Below are positions 1 to 5,642 of a DNA stretch of 5,642 bases, one piece after another. Each line of letters begins with the position of its first letter. Position 1 is the first letter of the stretch. The DNA is from Lentisphaerota bacterium (GTDB lineage: Bacteria; Verrucomicrobiota; Kiritimatiellia; UBA8416; JAFGTH01): positions 1-5,642 of the forward strand of contig JAFGTH010000269.1 of the NCBI GenBank assembly GCA_016934225.1. Reading direction: 5' to 3'. A program made the translations under genes and the position numbers. The notes under the pieces were generated by a model, which did not search any database, was not told the origin of the DNA, and saw only the letters and a program-made list of their open reading frames with translations.

Positions 1-686
1 ATCCCGATCTGGCCATGTTCGATCGCTTTCAAAAATGGGCCAATGGCAATATAAAAATTCTTACTGTCGCGCCGGAACGCCCAGGCGCAATGGAATTGAT
101 CAAACATGCTGTGACAAACGGCGTGATGGTGTCCATGGGACACCATCTGGCAACCGATGATGATCTGGAACGCGCAGTGGCGGCCGGCGCTTCGCTGTGC
201 ACACACTTCGGCAACGGAATACCCAATGAGATCAATCGCCACAACAATCCGCTATGGTGGTTGTTGGCATGTGACAGAATATCCGGAATGTTCATCACCG
301 ATGGACACCATCTGCCGGCCGATCTCATCAAAGTCGCTTTGCGAAGCAAGGGAATAGACAGATTTATCGTGACCAGCGATGCTTCACCGTTGGCAGGCAT
401 GCCGCCGGGTAAATACACGATTTTTAAGGAATTGCCGACTGTCGTGGATGACACCGGCTTGATTTATTCCGAGAAAACCATGAGCCTGGCCGGCTCTCAT
501 TCCACTATAATGGAATGCATGAATTATCTGGCAAGCCTTGATCTTCTCTCCGAAAATGACTTGATCAAAGCCGGAATAATAAACCCGCTCAGGGCGATCG
601 GCATGAAGCCGGACGCTGTTTCCAAATTGCAGGGACCGGCAATTAAATTTTCCAATGGCCGGTTTGTGTTTGATACATCGTTTTGA
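1..686 (+). CDS. nagA: N-acetylglucosamine-6-phosphate deacetylase family amidohydrolase, C-terminal part (5' end outside window)
   Basis: The reading frame is open from base 3 and gives 227 residues before TGA at 684-686; a usual NagA is about 380 residues, so roughly 150 are missing at the window edge. The family removes the acetyl group from GlcNAc-6-phosphate in the cytoplasm, feeding aminosugar catabolism and wall recycling. Visible motifs, numbered from the proline at base 3: TVAPE at 21-25; SMGHH with the first metal histidine H47; THFGN with H68, exactly 21 residues later as for H195/H216 of E. coli NagA; DGHH at 100-103; TSDASPLAG with catalytic-type D126; SLAGS at 161-165; NPLRAIG at 194-200. 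R79 sits 11 residues after H68, as in E. coli. Around R79 the usual REPG is replaced by NRHNNP, and THLFNA is THFGNG, so this is a divergent member and the exact substrate could differ. An ATG at 15 lies inside the domain and is not the start. The next gene is an aldose epimerase 131 bases downstream, which fits a sugar-use locus. Confidence 0.8.
   Translation, partial: PDLAMFDRFQKWANGNIKILTVAPERPGAMELIKHAVTNGVMVSMGHHLATDDDLERAVAAGASLCTHFGNGIPNEINRHNNPLWWLLACDRISGMFITDGHHLPADLIKVALRSKGIDRFIVTSDASPLAGMPPGKYTIFKELPTVVDDTGLIYSEKTMSLAGSHSTIMECMNYLASLDLLSENDLIKAGIINPLRAIGMKPDAVSKLQGPAIKFSNGRFVFDTSF
660..674 (+). repeat. 15-bp direct repeat, copy 1 (second copy at 768-782)
   Basis: The word cggtttgtgtttgat at 660-674 lies in the last codons of the NagA-like gene (R-F-V-F-D). 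It recurs exactly at 768-782 in the following gap, and 13 of its bases occur inverted at 797-809. The match stops abruptly at both ends. Origin unknown: a small duplication of the gene's 3' end or a short element remnant are both possible. Confidence 0.75.
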
Positions 687-739
687 CCGTCAGATATTAA
701 CGACCGTTCCGGCCAAATCGCCTCCAAGTCGTCCACAAA

Positions 740-768
740 GTCTTTATTCTCCGCTTGAATCGAAAGAC
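740..768 (+). other. Hairpin 1 in the gap before the mutarotase gene
   Basis: Bases 740-745 (gtcttt) pair with 763-768 (aaagac), and 746-749 (attc) pair with 757-760 (gaat). A 2-base bulge lies at 761-762 and a 7-base loop at 750-756. The 10-bp stem is A/T-rich and is followed by G/T-rich sequence rather than a clean T run, so a terminator for the upstream gene is possible but weak. It sits directly before a second hairpin at 770-809. Confidence 0.5.
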
Positions 769-769
769 G

Positions 770-809
770 GTTTGTGTTTGATTGTTCAGGAAGTCAATCA
801 AACACAAAC
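770..809 (+). repeat. Perfect 15-bp inverted repeat (hairpin 2) just upstream of the mutarotase start
   Basis: gtttgtgtttgattg at 770-784 is the exact reverse complement of caatcaaacacaaac at 795-809, with a 10-base loop at 785-794. The 3' arm ends one base before the Shine-Dalgarno-like AGGA at 810-813, and the ATG follows at 818. In RNA this stem would sit right against the ribosome site. As DNA it could be a protein-binding palindrome. No T tract follows, so it is not a standard terminator. The 5' arm overlaps copy 2 of the 15-bp direct repeat, so the copy at 662-674 could compete for the same 3' arm. The role is inferred; the symmetry itself is directly visible. Confidence 0.75.
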
Positions 810-813
810 AGGA
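810..813 (+). promoter_or_regulatory. Ribosome binding site deciding the mutarotase start
   Basis: AGGA lies 4 bases before ATG 818. The spacing is short. The in-frame TTG at 782 would put the first 12 codons inside the inverted repeat, and those residues (rich in K, H and Q) precede the natural start of the domain. Confidence 0.5.
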
Positions 814-817
814 TCAG

Positions 818-1720
818 ATGACTATTGAGACAATAACAAACGTCGGATCAAAAGCCCAAATCATCCCGGAATACGGCGCCAATCTTGTGTCTTTCCAGGT
901 TGACGGCATAGAATTTATTCATTGGAACGGTCACCCACCGAAAGACGACGAAGACTGGTCCGGCGCCTTTAATATGTTCCCGACACCATGCAGATTAGCG
1001 AATTGTTCCTATAGTTTTGAAGGCAAACATATTACGCAAAAAAAACACAACCAGGACGTTTTTATTCACGGCCTTGTCAGGGATGAGTTAATGCAATACA
1101 AAAATAACGGCAGTAGCATTGTATCATGGTTGAACATTACACCCGGACATCCCGTATACGAAGGCTTCCCTTTCAAATGCATGTTTACTCTTACACATAC
1201 TCTCGATGAATACAGCCTGACGGTTGGATTTAAAGTCGAGAATCGGGATAAATGTAATATTCCGTTCGGTTACGGTTTGCATCCGTTTTGGCAAATATAC
1301 GGCGAACGCAAGGACATATCCATTCGCATTCCGTGCGACAAGTTTCTTGATCTCGATAATCTTGTTCCAACCGGCGGTTCGACATCAGTGAAAGGCACAG
1401 ATTACGATTTAAGAACTTTGCGCAATATAAACAATCTTTTTGTGGATAATGTTTATTGCTCACGACAACCCGGCGATACGGCGGAAATTCATTTCGCATC
1501 CATACAAAAAAAGCTGATTATCGCCGCTAGTGACAATTTTCGGCATATTGTCGTATTCATTCCACACGAAACAAAATATTTTTGCGTGGAAAACCTGACC
1601 ACATGCCCCAATGCTCCCAATCTTGTCAACGCCGGACACGGCGATGTCGCCACAATGCTGGTTGTCGCTCCAGGACAAACAATTGATGGATGGATCAAAT
1701 ATAAAATAGAGACAATCTGA
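818..1720 (+). CDS. Aldose 1-epimerase (mutarotase) family protein
   Basis: A 300-residue protein from ATG 818, within the usual 290-350 range of the galactose mutarotase-like family. These cytoplasmic beta-sandwich enzymes interconvert alpha and beta anomers of sugars. Family landmarks in order: a substrate-binding arginine region MFPTPCRLAN at 53-62, taking the place of the common FP-NR motif; IHGLVR at 83-88, with H84 matching the conserved HG histidine; FGYGLHPFW at 150-158, with H155 as the catalytic-acid histidine; and FCVENLTTCPNAPN at 255-268, with E258 in the position of the catalytic-base glutamate. There is no signal peptide. The alternative start TTG 782 adds 12 unlikely residues. 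The gene follows the NagA-like gene and precedes panD by 20 bases, so it probably shares a transcript with panD. The exact sugar cannot be told: galM, hexose-6-phosphate epimerase (YeaD-like) and uncharacterised subgroups are alternatives. Confidence 0.85.
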   Translation: MTIETITNVGSKAQIIPEYGANLVSFQVDGIEFIHWNGHPPKDDEDWSGAFNMFPTPCRLANCSYSFEGKHITQKKHNQDVFIHGLVRDELMQYKNNGSSIVSWLNITPGHPVYEGFPFKCMFTLTHTLDEYSLTVGFKVENRDKCNIPFGYGLHPFWQIYGERKDISIRIPCDKFLDLDNLVPTGGSTSVKGTDYDLRTLRNINNLFVDNVYCSRQPGDTAEIHFASIQKKLIIAASDNFRHIVVFIPHETKYFCVENLTTCPNAPNLVNAGHGDVATMLVVAPGQTIDGWIKYKIETI

Positions 1721-1740
1721 ATTCTAACCAAGGAATTAAC

Positions 1741-2106
1741 ATGTACATTACATTACTCAAAGGCAAAATACACCGCGCAACAATCACGGAGTCCGATATT
1801 GATTATGAAGGCAGTCTTAAAATAGATCCGGATATTATGGACATGGTCAAAATCCGCCCTTACGAAAAGATTCTTGTAGCCAATATCAATAACGGCGAGC
1901 GATTCGAAACATATGCAATTCCCGGGAAACGCGGTTCAAAAGTAATTGGCCTTAACGGAGCCACCACTCACAAAGGATCCATAGGCGACCGAGTTATCGT
2001 CTTTGCGTTTTGCCAGGTTTCGGAAGACGAAGCCGCCGGCCACTCGCCGCTTGTCCTCGTTCTGGATGAGAATAATGAACAAATCGGCGATTTGCGAAGG
2101 CTTTAA
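1741..2106 (+). CDS. panD: Aspartate 1-decarboxylase (pyruvoyl-dependent) precursor
   Basis: A 121-residue protein, close to the 126 of E. coli PanD, starting at ATG 1741 behind AAGGA at 1730-1734 with 6-base spacing. PanD makes beta-alanine from L-aspartate for pantothenate and CoA synthesis, and works as a cytoplasmic tetramer. It is made as a proenzyme that cuts itself between G24 and S25 to give a beta chain and an alpha chain with an N-terminal pyruvoyl group. The cleavage motif DYEGS is present at 21-25, with Y22 and E23. Other conserved residues align without gaps to E. coli numbering: K9, H11-R12, R54, T57, Y58 and N72 in NGA. No active-site residue is missing, so the enzyme should be functional. 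Its neighbours are sugar genes, not the usual panB/panC, so it seems to ride in a foreign operon; an imperfect stem-loop follows the stop. Confidence 0.96.
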   Translation: MYITLLKGKIHRATITESDIDYEGSLKIDPDIMDMVKIRPYEKILVANINNGERFETYAIPGKRGSKVIGLNGATTHKGSIGDRVIVFAFCQVSEDEAAGHSPLVLVLDENNEQIGDLRRL

Positions 2107-2110
2107 CAGG

Positions 2111-2149
2111 CCGATCGCCTCCCGAATGCAATTTCGGCGAACAGATCGG
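2111..2149 (+). other. Imperfect stem-loop after panD
   Basis: ccgatc at 2111-2116 pairs with gatcgg at 2144-2149. Inside, ccgaa at 2122-2126 pairs with ttcgg at 2133-2137 around a 6-base loop; a gcc/ggc pairing at 2117-2119 with 2136-2138 is an alternative. It starts 5 bases after the panD stop, where a terminator is expected, but taagac follows rather than a T run. It may be a 3'-end stabilising structure or a weak terminator. The rest of the gap up to the tRNA holds no recognisable gene. Confidence 0.35.
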
Positions 2150-2275
2150 TAAGACAAAAGCACTATTGCACCAACACTTAGAAAATACGGCCGACGAAAA
2201 AAGAACCGGCAATGGCTACATGTTTTGCTTTCCATTCGATAATCTTGTCGGGTACAGTAACCCCCGCTTTATGAA

Positions 2276-2352
2276 GCACCCGTAGCTCAATTGGACAGAG
2301 CATCTGGCTTCGGACCAGAGGGTTGGGGGTTCGAATCCCTCCGGGTGCGCCA
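2276..2352 (+). tRNA. tRNA-Arg, anticodon UCG, CCA end encoded
   Basis: A complete cloverleaf can be drawn. Acceptor stem GCACCCG 2276-2282 pairs with CGGGTGC 2342-2348. The D arm is gctc 2285-2288 with gagc 2298-2301, and its loop holds GG at 2293-2294. The anticodon stem is tctgg 2303-2307 with ccaga 2315-2319, and loop CTTCGGA carries TCG at 2310-2312. The variable loop is 2320-2324. The T arm is ggggg 2325-2329 with ccctc 2337-2341 (one G-U pair) and loop TTCGAAT 2330-2336. The discriminator is G2349, followed by genomic CCA 2350-2352. It reads CGA arginine codons (CGN codons partly by wobble). It stands alone on the plus strand, facing the end of phoU. No duplicated 3' end marking an integrated element is seen in this window. 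Confidence 0.97.
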
Positions 2353-2431
2353 TGTATGCCGACAATAAACAGCAGGGGCACAAGAATCCGACTGAATCGC
2401 CTGCGCCGATACAATAACTTTCCGCAAACAA

Positions 2432-3124
2432 TTACACTTGATCTCCGACATCATCTTTACGGACAGGAACATCAGGCGCATGTCGCACAATGCGCCCTCT
2501 TACGAGATATATTACGTCTTCGGCAATATTGGTTGCATGATCGGCAACCCGCTCAAGATGCCTGGATACGGATAACAAATGGATGAACGCATCAAGATGC
2601 TGCGGGTATTCCCGTATGGCGCTTTTCACTTGCTCATACATTGCGCGATTTATGGCATCAACTTCATCGTCGGCTTTACAAACTTGAATGGCTTTGGGCA
2701 CATCACTGTTTACAAGAGCATCAAGGCTTTGCCTGAGCATCCTGGTCGCTTTTTCGGCCATTTTGTCAAAGTCAAATGGAATCGGCGCCGGAGGCATTCC
2801 GTTAAGAAATACAGCCCGTTCCGCAATGTTTACAGCAAGATCACCGACACGTTCCAAATCGTTGTTCACTTTGAGCATTGCAACTATGAAACGCAAATCT
2901 ATTGCTACGGGTTGGTGCAATGCTAAAAGCTTCAGACACTCTTCCTCGACAGCCACTTCCGCTTGATCAATCTCCGTATCGTTTTCCACGGCTTGTAAAG
3001 CCATGGATTTATTACGGTCCTGCACCGCTTTTACCACCAACGTCAGATTGTTTTCTACCATCGCAACGAGCGAGAAAATCTGTTTTTTGAGTTGTTCCAG
3101 TTCATGAATCAAATGAGTGGTCAT
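2432..3124 (-). CDS. phoU: Phosphate transport system regulatory protein PhoU
   Basis: A 230-residue all-helical protein, the normal PhoU length (about 220-240). Two PhoU repeats are visible, each with the family's metal-cluster signature E-x3-D-x3-N: ERVGDLAVN at 91-99 and ERVADHATN at 191-199. Both lie in the familiar context of 'DLERVGD' and 'HLERVAD', and the second is followed by EDVIYLVRG at 202-210. In characterised bacteria PhoU is a cytoplasmic, membrane-associated protein that links the Pst transporter to the PhoR sensor kinase, represses the Pho regulon when phosphate is plentiful and restrains Pst uptake. The start ATG 3124 is preceded by AAAGGAG (positions 3140-3134) with 9-base spacing, a strong ribosome site. 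It is the last gene of the pst cluster, 18 bases after pstB. No phoB/phoR is in the window. The tail after about residue 215 is charged and probably disordered. Confidence 0.97.
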   Translation of the reverse strand: MTTHLIHELEQLKKQIFSLVAMVENNLTLVVKAVQDRNKSMALQAVENDTEIDQAEVAVEEECLKLLALHQPVAIDLRFIVAMLKVNNDLERVGDLAVNIAERAVFLNGMPPAPIPFDFDKMAEKATRMLRQSLDALVNSDVPKAIQVCKADDEVDAINRAMYEQVKSAIREYPQHLDAFIHLLSVSRHLERVADHATNIAEDVIYLVRGRIVRHAPDVPVRKDDVGDQV

Positions 3125-3142
3125 AAATCATGGCTCCTTTCA

Positions 3143-4015
3143 TTAACCAAAACGGCCTGTAATGTAATCTTCGGTATGTTTTTCAGATGGGTTTGTAAAA
3201 AGGCGGCTGGTGTCCCCATATTCAATAAGGCGACCTTCGTACAGGAAAACTGTAAAGTCGGAAACACGCGCGGCTTGCTGCATATTGTGCGTCACAATGA
3301 TAATGGTATATTCCCCTCTCAGTTCGCCGATCAAGTCCTCAATATGCGATGTGGCCTTAGGATCCAGCGCGGAGGTAGGTTCGTCCATCAGAAGAATATC
3401 CGGTTCGACCGCCAAAGCTCTGGCAATGCACAGTCGTTGCTGCTGGCCGCCCGACAAACTCAACGCATTCTTGCTCAACCGATCTTTGACTTCTTCCCAC
3501 AACGCTGCCTGGCGCAAACTTTTCTCGACAACATCGGCAAGTTCGGCGCGGCTCCGTGTTCCGTGTAATCTTGGTCCATACGCAATGTTGTCAAAAATCG
3601 ATTTTGGAAAAGGGTTCGGTTTTTGAAAAACCATTCCTACTCTTTTTCGCAACACCGCAACATCAATGCGTTTTCCATATACATCGCGCCCGTCAAATAG
3701 CAGCTTGCCTGTTGTCCTGCACCCGGAAATAAGATCGTTCATACGATTAATGGCGCGTAACATCGTGCTTTTGCCGCAACCACTGGGACCTATGATCGCA
3801 GTTACATGTTGTCGCCAGATATCAAGCGTAACTTTTTGTACGGCTTCGTGATCGTGATAAAAAATGGAAAAATCCACGGCGCAAACATGCGCGGTTTTTG
3901 TGCCCGTAATATTACTGTGCGGAGGTTTGGCAAAATCAATGCCGCGCACTCCGATTGCCCGACCGCGATCAGCTCTTGTTTCAGAGTATAATCGAGAGCT
4001 TGCCTCAAATTTCAT
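3143..4015 (-). CDS. pstB: Phosphate ABC transporter ATP-binding protein PstB
   Basis: A 290-residue cytoplasmic ATPase driving high-affinity phosphate import through PstC-PstA. All nucleotide-binding elements are intact: Walker A GPSGCGKST at 76-84 (K82); Q-loop Q131 in the PstB-typical FQKPNPFPKSIFDNIAYG at 130-147; ABC signature LSGGQ at 187-191; Walker B ILLMDE at 207-212; D-loop SALD at 215-218; and switch histidine H243. The C-terminal TEDYITGRFG is also typical of PstB. The frame stays open upstream to 4162, but those 49 codons overlap the end of pstA and read as low-complexity, non-homologous sequence. ATG 4015 lies 8 bases after the pstA stop and gives a start of normal kind. The N-terminus is about 40 residues longer than the shortest PstB proteins, a common variation. 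Confidence 0.97.
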   Translation of the reverse strand: MKFEASSRLYSETRADRGRAIGVRGIDFAKPPHSNITGTKTAHVCAVDFSIFYHDHEAVQKVTLDIWRQHVTAIIGPSGCGKSTMLRAINRMNDLISGCRTTGKLLFDGRDVYGKRIDVAVLRKRVGMVFQKPNPFPKSIFDNIAYGPRLHGTRSRAELADVVEKSLRQAALWEEVKDRLSKNALSLSGGQQQRLCIARALAVEPDILLMDEPTSALDPKATSHIEDLIGELRGEYTIIIVTHNMQQAARVSDFTVFLYEGRLIEYGDTSRLFTNPSEKHTEDYITGRFG

Positions 4016-4023
4016 GGCGTTGT

Positions 4024-5568
4024 CTATCCTCTCAGTTTTTTTGCAATGTGTGCCCTTAAGGCAATCGCAAAACCGTTCAACAGAAGCACAACTGTAACCA
4101 GCACGGCCACCATGCCGAATTGCACATGCCGAATTTCGTTTACGGCCTCGTGCTCTGTGCAAAGGTTATAAATGTTCCACGAAAGGGCTGATGTGGGCTG
4201 GTTCCATACGGCAAAGGGATTTAAACTAAGTGTCGCCGCGACACTGGCAGCTGCCGTAAAAATAATGGGCGCGGTTTCTCCGGCCGCCCGGCCCATGCTG
4301 ATGACAGTGCCGGTAAGAATGCCCGGCAAAGCAGCAGGAAGAATTACAGTCACAATGGTATGCCACCGGCCCGCTCCCAAACCCAAGGCGGCTTCCCGAT
4401 ATGTCTGCGGTACGGCCCGAATAGCCTCTTCGGCAGCTCGTATAATCGTCGGAAGAATTACAAGCGCTAACGTCAAGGCTCCGGCTAAAACCCCCTTGGG
4501 CATATGGCACACGTTAAGAAAGAATGCCAACCCGAACATTCCAAACACAATGCTTGGAACACCGGCAAGCGTGCTGACGCATGTCCGTAGAAATGTAACA
4601 ACTTTGCCCGCCTTGGCATATTCGGTGAAATAGATTGCCGCAATAATCCCTATCGGTACTGCAAACACGATCGCACCAATCGTAAGGTACAATGTCCCAA
4701 TAACTTCAGGCCTAATTCCGCCGAAAATGTGAATGTCGAGCGGCTCGTCCGCTAAAAATCCCCAATAAAATGTCTGTTTGGGACGCAGCATCTCTTCAGC
4801 ATGCGCAACGACATAATCGAACAACGGCTCGATTTCCGTACCGCGAAATATGTCTACCCTCGGTTTCAGTATTTTGCGCCCCATATCGCCGCCACTGTAA
4901 TCCCATTGCTCAATATAAAGCAGCTCGCGCAATTTCACTTGAGCACGATCCCAGCGTGTAGCGCCATATTGCCTGCGAGGCAGCGCCGGAATAATGGCAC
5001 CCGGCGCTGGACCGAACAGTTCGTCAATGCGCGCCTTGAGCTCTACAAAACCAGACGCCTTTGCTTCAACACGCTCCAGAGTCTTATGAATCAGATTGAT
5101 TTCCGTCTGTATGATTTCCGAATCAACATGACCACGCAAACGCCGGAGAAGTTTTCTGGTTATGTCGATTTTTCCGAAAAAAGACGCGTCTTCATCCATA
5201 TTTCGAAGTCGGCGTTGCGCCAGGCGACCAATGGAGTCATCACGTTGTGACAACAATTCCAGTGTCGGACGTAGTGTGGTCAACTCAACAATTAAATCAG
5301 ATTCAAAACGCGCCATCATTTCGTAGACCGGCTGCCTGGCGGCACGTACGGCCTCCATTTCGGATTTCAGCGAGTCGGCATCGCCGCGCTCAAAACGTTC
5401 CATCAACAAGCGCCGATGCTCAACTGTGGCTTTAAACACAAAAGCTCCGGCGCCGCGCGTAAAGATAGGCATGAGAATAATCAGTAAAACCGCCATCATA
5501 ATGGTAATTGAAAAAATGCCTACACTGGAAAATGAACGATCGAGTAGTTTGCGCGTGGTCATTCTCAT
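4024..5568 (-). CDS. pstA: Phosphate ABC transporter permease PstA with a long extra domain
   Basis: A 514-residue inner-membrane permease, against roughly 280-300 for the common PstA. Segment 1 (about residues 16-38) is one membrane helix. Residues about 40-275 form a charged, mostly helical stretch rich in E, R, K and L. From about 285 comes the normal permease core (BPD_transp_1 family), with membrane segments near 289-314, 325-353, 358-376, 405-427 and 482-504. The core carries the EAA loop EAALGLGAG at 392-400, which docks PstB, and the PstA-typical GETAPIIFTAA at 430-440. With the first helix running inside to outside, the insertion would be periplasmic. Some proteobacterial PstA proteins also carry an extra region (DUF3333) at this place; I see no obvious likeness to it by eye. 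ATG 5568 is chosen because GAGG lies 6 bases upstream. TTG 5586 and ATG 5562 are alternatives. The start is 1 base after the pstC stop. Confidence 0.95.
   Translation of the reverse strand: MRMTTRKLLDRSFSSVGIFSITIMMAVLLIILMPIFTRGAGAFVFKATVEHRRLLMERFERGDADSLKSEMEAVRAARQPVYEMMARFESDLIVELTTLRPTLELLSQRDDSIGRLAQRRLRNMDEDASFFGKIDITRKLLRRLRGHVDSEIIQTEINLIHKTLERVEAKASGFVELKARIDELFGPAPGAIIPALPRRQYGATRWDRAQVKLRELLYIEQWDYSGGDMGRKILKPRVDIFRGTEIEPLFDYVVAHAEEMLRPKQTFYWGFLADEPLDIHIFGGIRPEVIGTLYLTIGAIVFAVPIGIIAAIYFTEYAKAGKVVTFLRTCVSTLAGVPSIVFGMFGLAFFLNVCHMPKGVLAGALTLALVILPTIIRAAEEAIRAVPQTYREAALGLGAGRWHTIVTVILPAALPGILTGTVISMGRAAGETAPIIFTAAASVAATLSLNPFAVWNQPTSALSWNIYNLCTEHEAVNEIRHVQFGMVAVLVTVVLLLNGFAIALRAHIAKKLRG
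4027..4032 (-). promoter_or_regulatory. Ribosome binding site of pstB
   Basis: On the minus strand AGAGGA lies 11 bases before ATG 4015, inside the last codons of pstA. This supports translational coupling and the 4015 start over the upstream one at 4162. Confidence 0.6.
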
Positions 5569-5569
5569 A

Positions 5570-5642
5570 TTAAACCTCGCCTGCAAGCCTCTTGCGCTGC
5601 CGCATGACTATCCACTCGGATACCAAGTTGCATATAAAACAG
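5570..5642 (-). CDS. pstC: Phosphate ABC transporter permease PstC, last codons only
   Basis: Reading leftward from 5641, the frame gives 23 residues and TAA at 5572-5570. The end reads ICNLVSEWIVMRQRKRLAGEV: the edge of a hydrophobic segment followed by a basic cytoplasmic tail, as at the C-terminus of PstC permeases. The call rests mainly on position, since pstC normally precedes pstA and the spacing here is a single base. A second frame stops with TGA overlapping the pstA ATG, but its translation has no membrane-protein character. The rest of the gene lies outside the window. Confidence 0.75.
   Translation of the reverse strand, partial: CFICNLVSEWIVMRQRKRLAGEV
5575..5578 (-). promoter_or_regulatory. 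Ribosome binding site of pstA
   Basis: On the minus strand GAGG lies 6 bases before ATG 5568, inside the last codons of pstC. It fits 5568 best; the TTG at 5586 lies upstream of it, and ATG 5562 would have 12-base spacing. Confidence 0.55.

Noticed and set aside
782..817. TTG start at 782 for the mutarotase
   Set aside because: It would begin inside the inverted repeat and adds 12 residues before the natural fold start; ATG 818 has AGGA upstream.
2213..2243. Possible promoter for the tRNA, with GATAAT at 2238-2243 as a -10 box
   Set aside because: The -10 box looks fair, but the sequence 17 bases upstream (gctaca) matches TTGACA at only 3 of 6 positions. This is too weak to call in A/T-rich intergenic DNA.
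2178..2490. Three overlapping minus-strand open frames with peptides such as GGIRTPNPLVRSQM and GFEPPTLWSEA
   Set aside because: They are the antisense translation of the tRNA-Arg gene, a well-known source of false database proteins. The cloverleaf on the plus strand explains the sequence fully.
2579..3626. Plus-strand open frames opposite phoU and pstB
   Set aside because: The minus-strand frames carry complete, family-specific motifs (PhoU repeats, ABC ATPase motifs); the opposite frames have none.
4016..4162. N-terminal extension of pstB to an upstream start at 4162
   Set aside because: It overlaps the conserved pstA C-terminus in another frame, has no ABC-family character, and ATG 4015 has a suitable ribosome site just after the pstA stop.
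4172..5435. Several plus-strand open frames of 60-150 codons opposite pstA
   Set aside because: They are shadow frames of the pstA coding strand, with compositions rich in R, P and S and no recognisable domain or ribosome site.
1..5642. CRISPR arrays, insertion sequences, prophage or defence genes
   Set aside because: No regularly spaced repeats, transposase motifs, terminal inverted repeats flanking a gene, or defence-type domains were found on either strand.

Overview
This looks like a bacterial chromosome segment of moderate G+C made of ordinary housekeeping genes. The most divergent proteins, a NagA-like deacetylase with an altered active-site neighbourhood and a PstA with a very long insertion, remind me of the Planctomycetes-Verrucomicrobia-Lentisphaerae group. 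That placement is an impression from protein character, not a search result, and should be held loosely. The tRNA gene encodes its own CCA end.

Left half, plus strand (1-2352): the 3' part of an amidohydrolase gene of the N-acetylglucosamine-6-phosphate deacetylase family, cut by the window edge. Next is a 131-base gap holding two hairpins and a repeated 15-mer, then an aldose 1-epimerase (mutarotase) family gene. Twenty bases later comes panD (aspartate 1-decarboxylase), then a tRNA-Arg(UCG) gene. The deacetylase and mutarotase suggest (amino)sugar catabolism. panD (beta-alanine for pantothenate/CoA) appears to be a passenger in the same transcription unit.

Right half, minus strand (2432-5642): a phosphate uptake cluster read right to left, pstC (only its last codons), pstA, pstB, phoU. 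Gaps are 1, 8 and 18 bases, so it is almost certainly one operon. PstC and PstA form the membrane channel, PstB the ATPase, and PhoU links the transporter to phosphate signalling. pstS and any Pho box would lie beyond the right edge. The two halves converge at 2353-2431, with no convincing terminator there.

No clearly new system is visible. The points most worth a second look are the roughly 235-residue charged, helical insertion in PstA, the tandem hairpins and repeat set just before the mutarotase start, and the non-standard substrate-loop sequence in the NagA-like protein. No gap between genes exceeds 170 bases.
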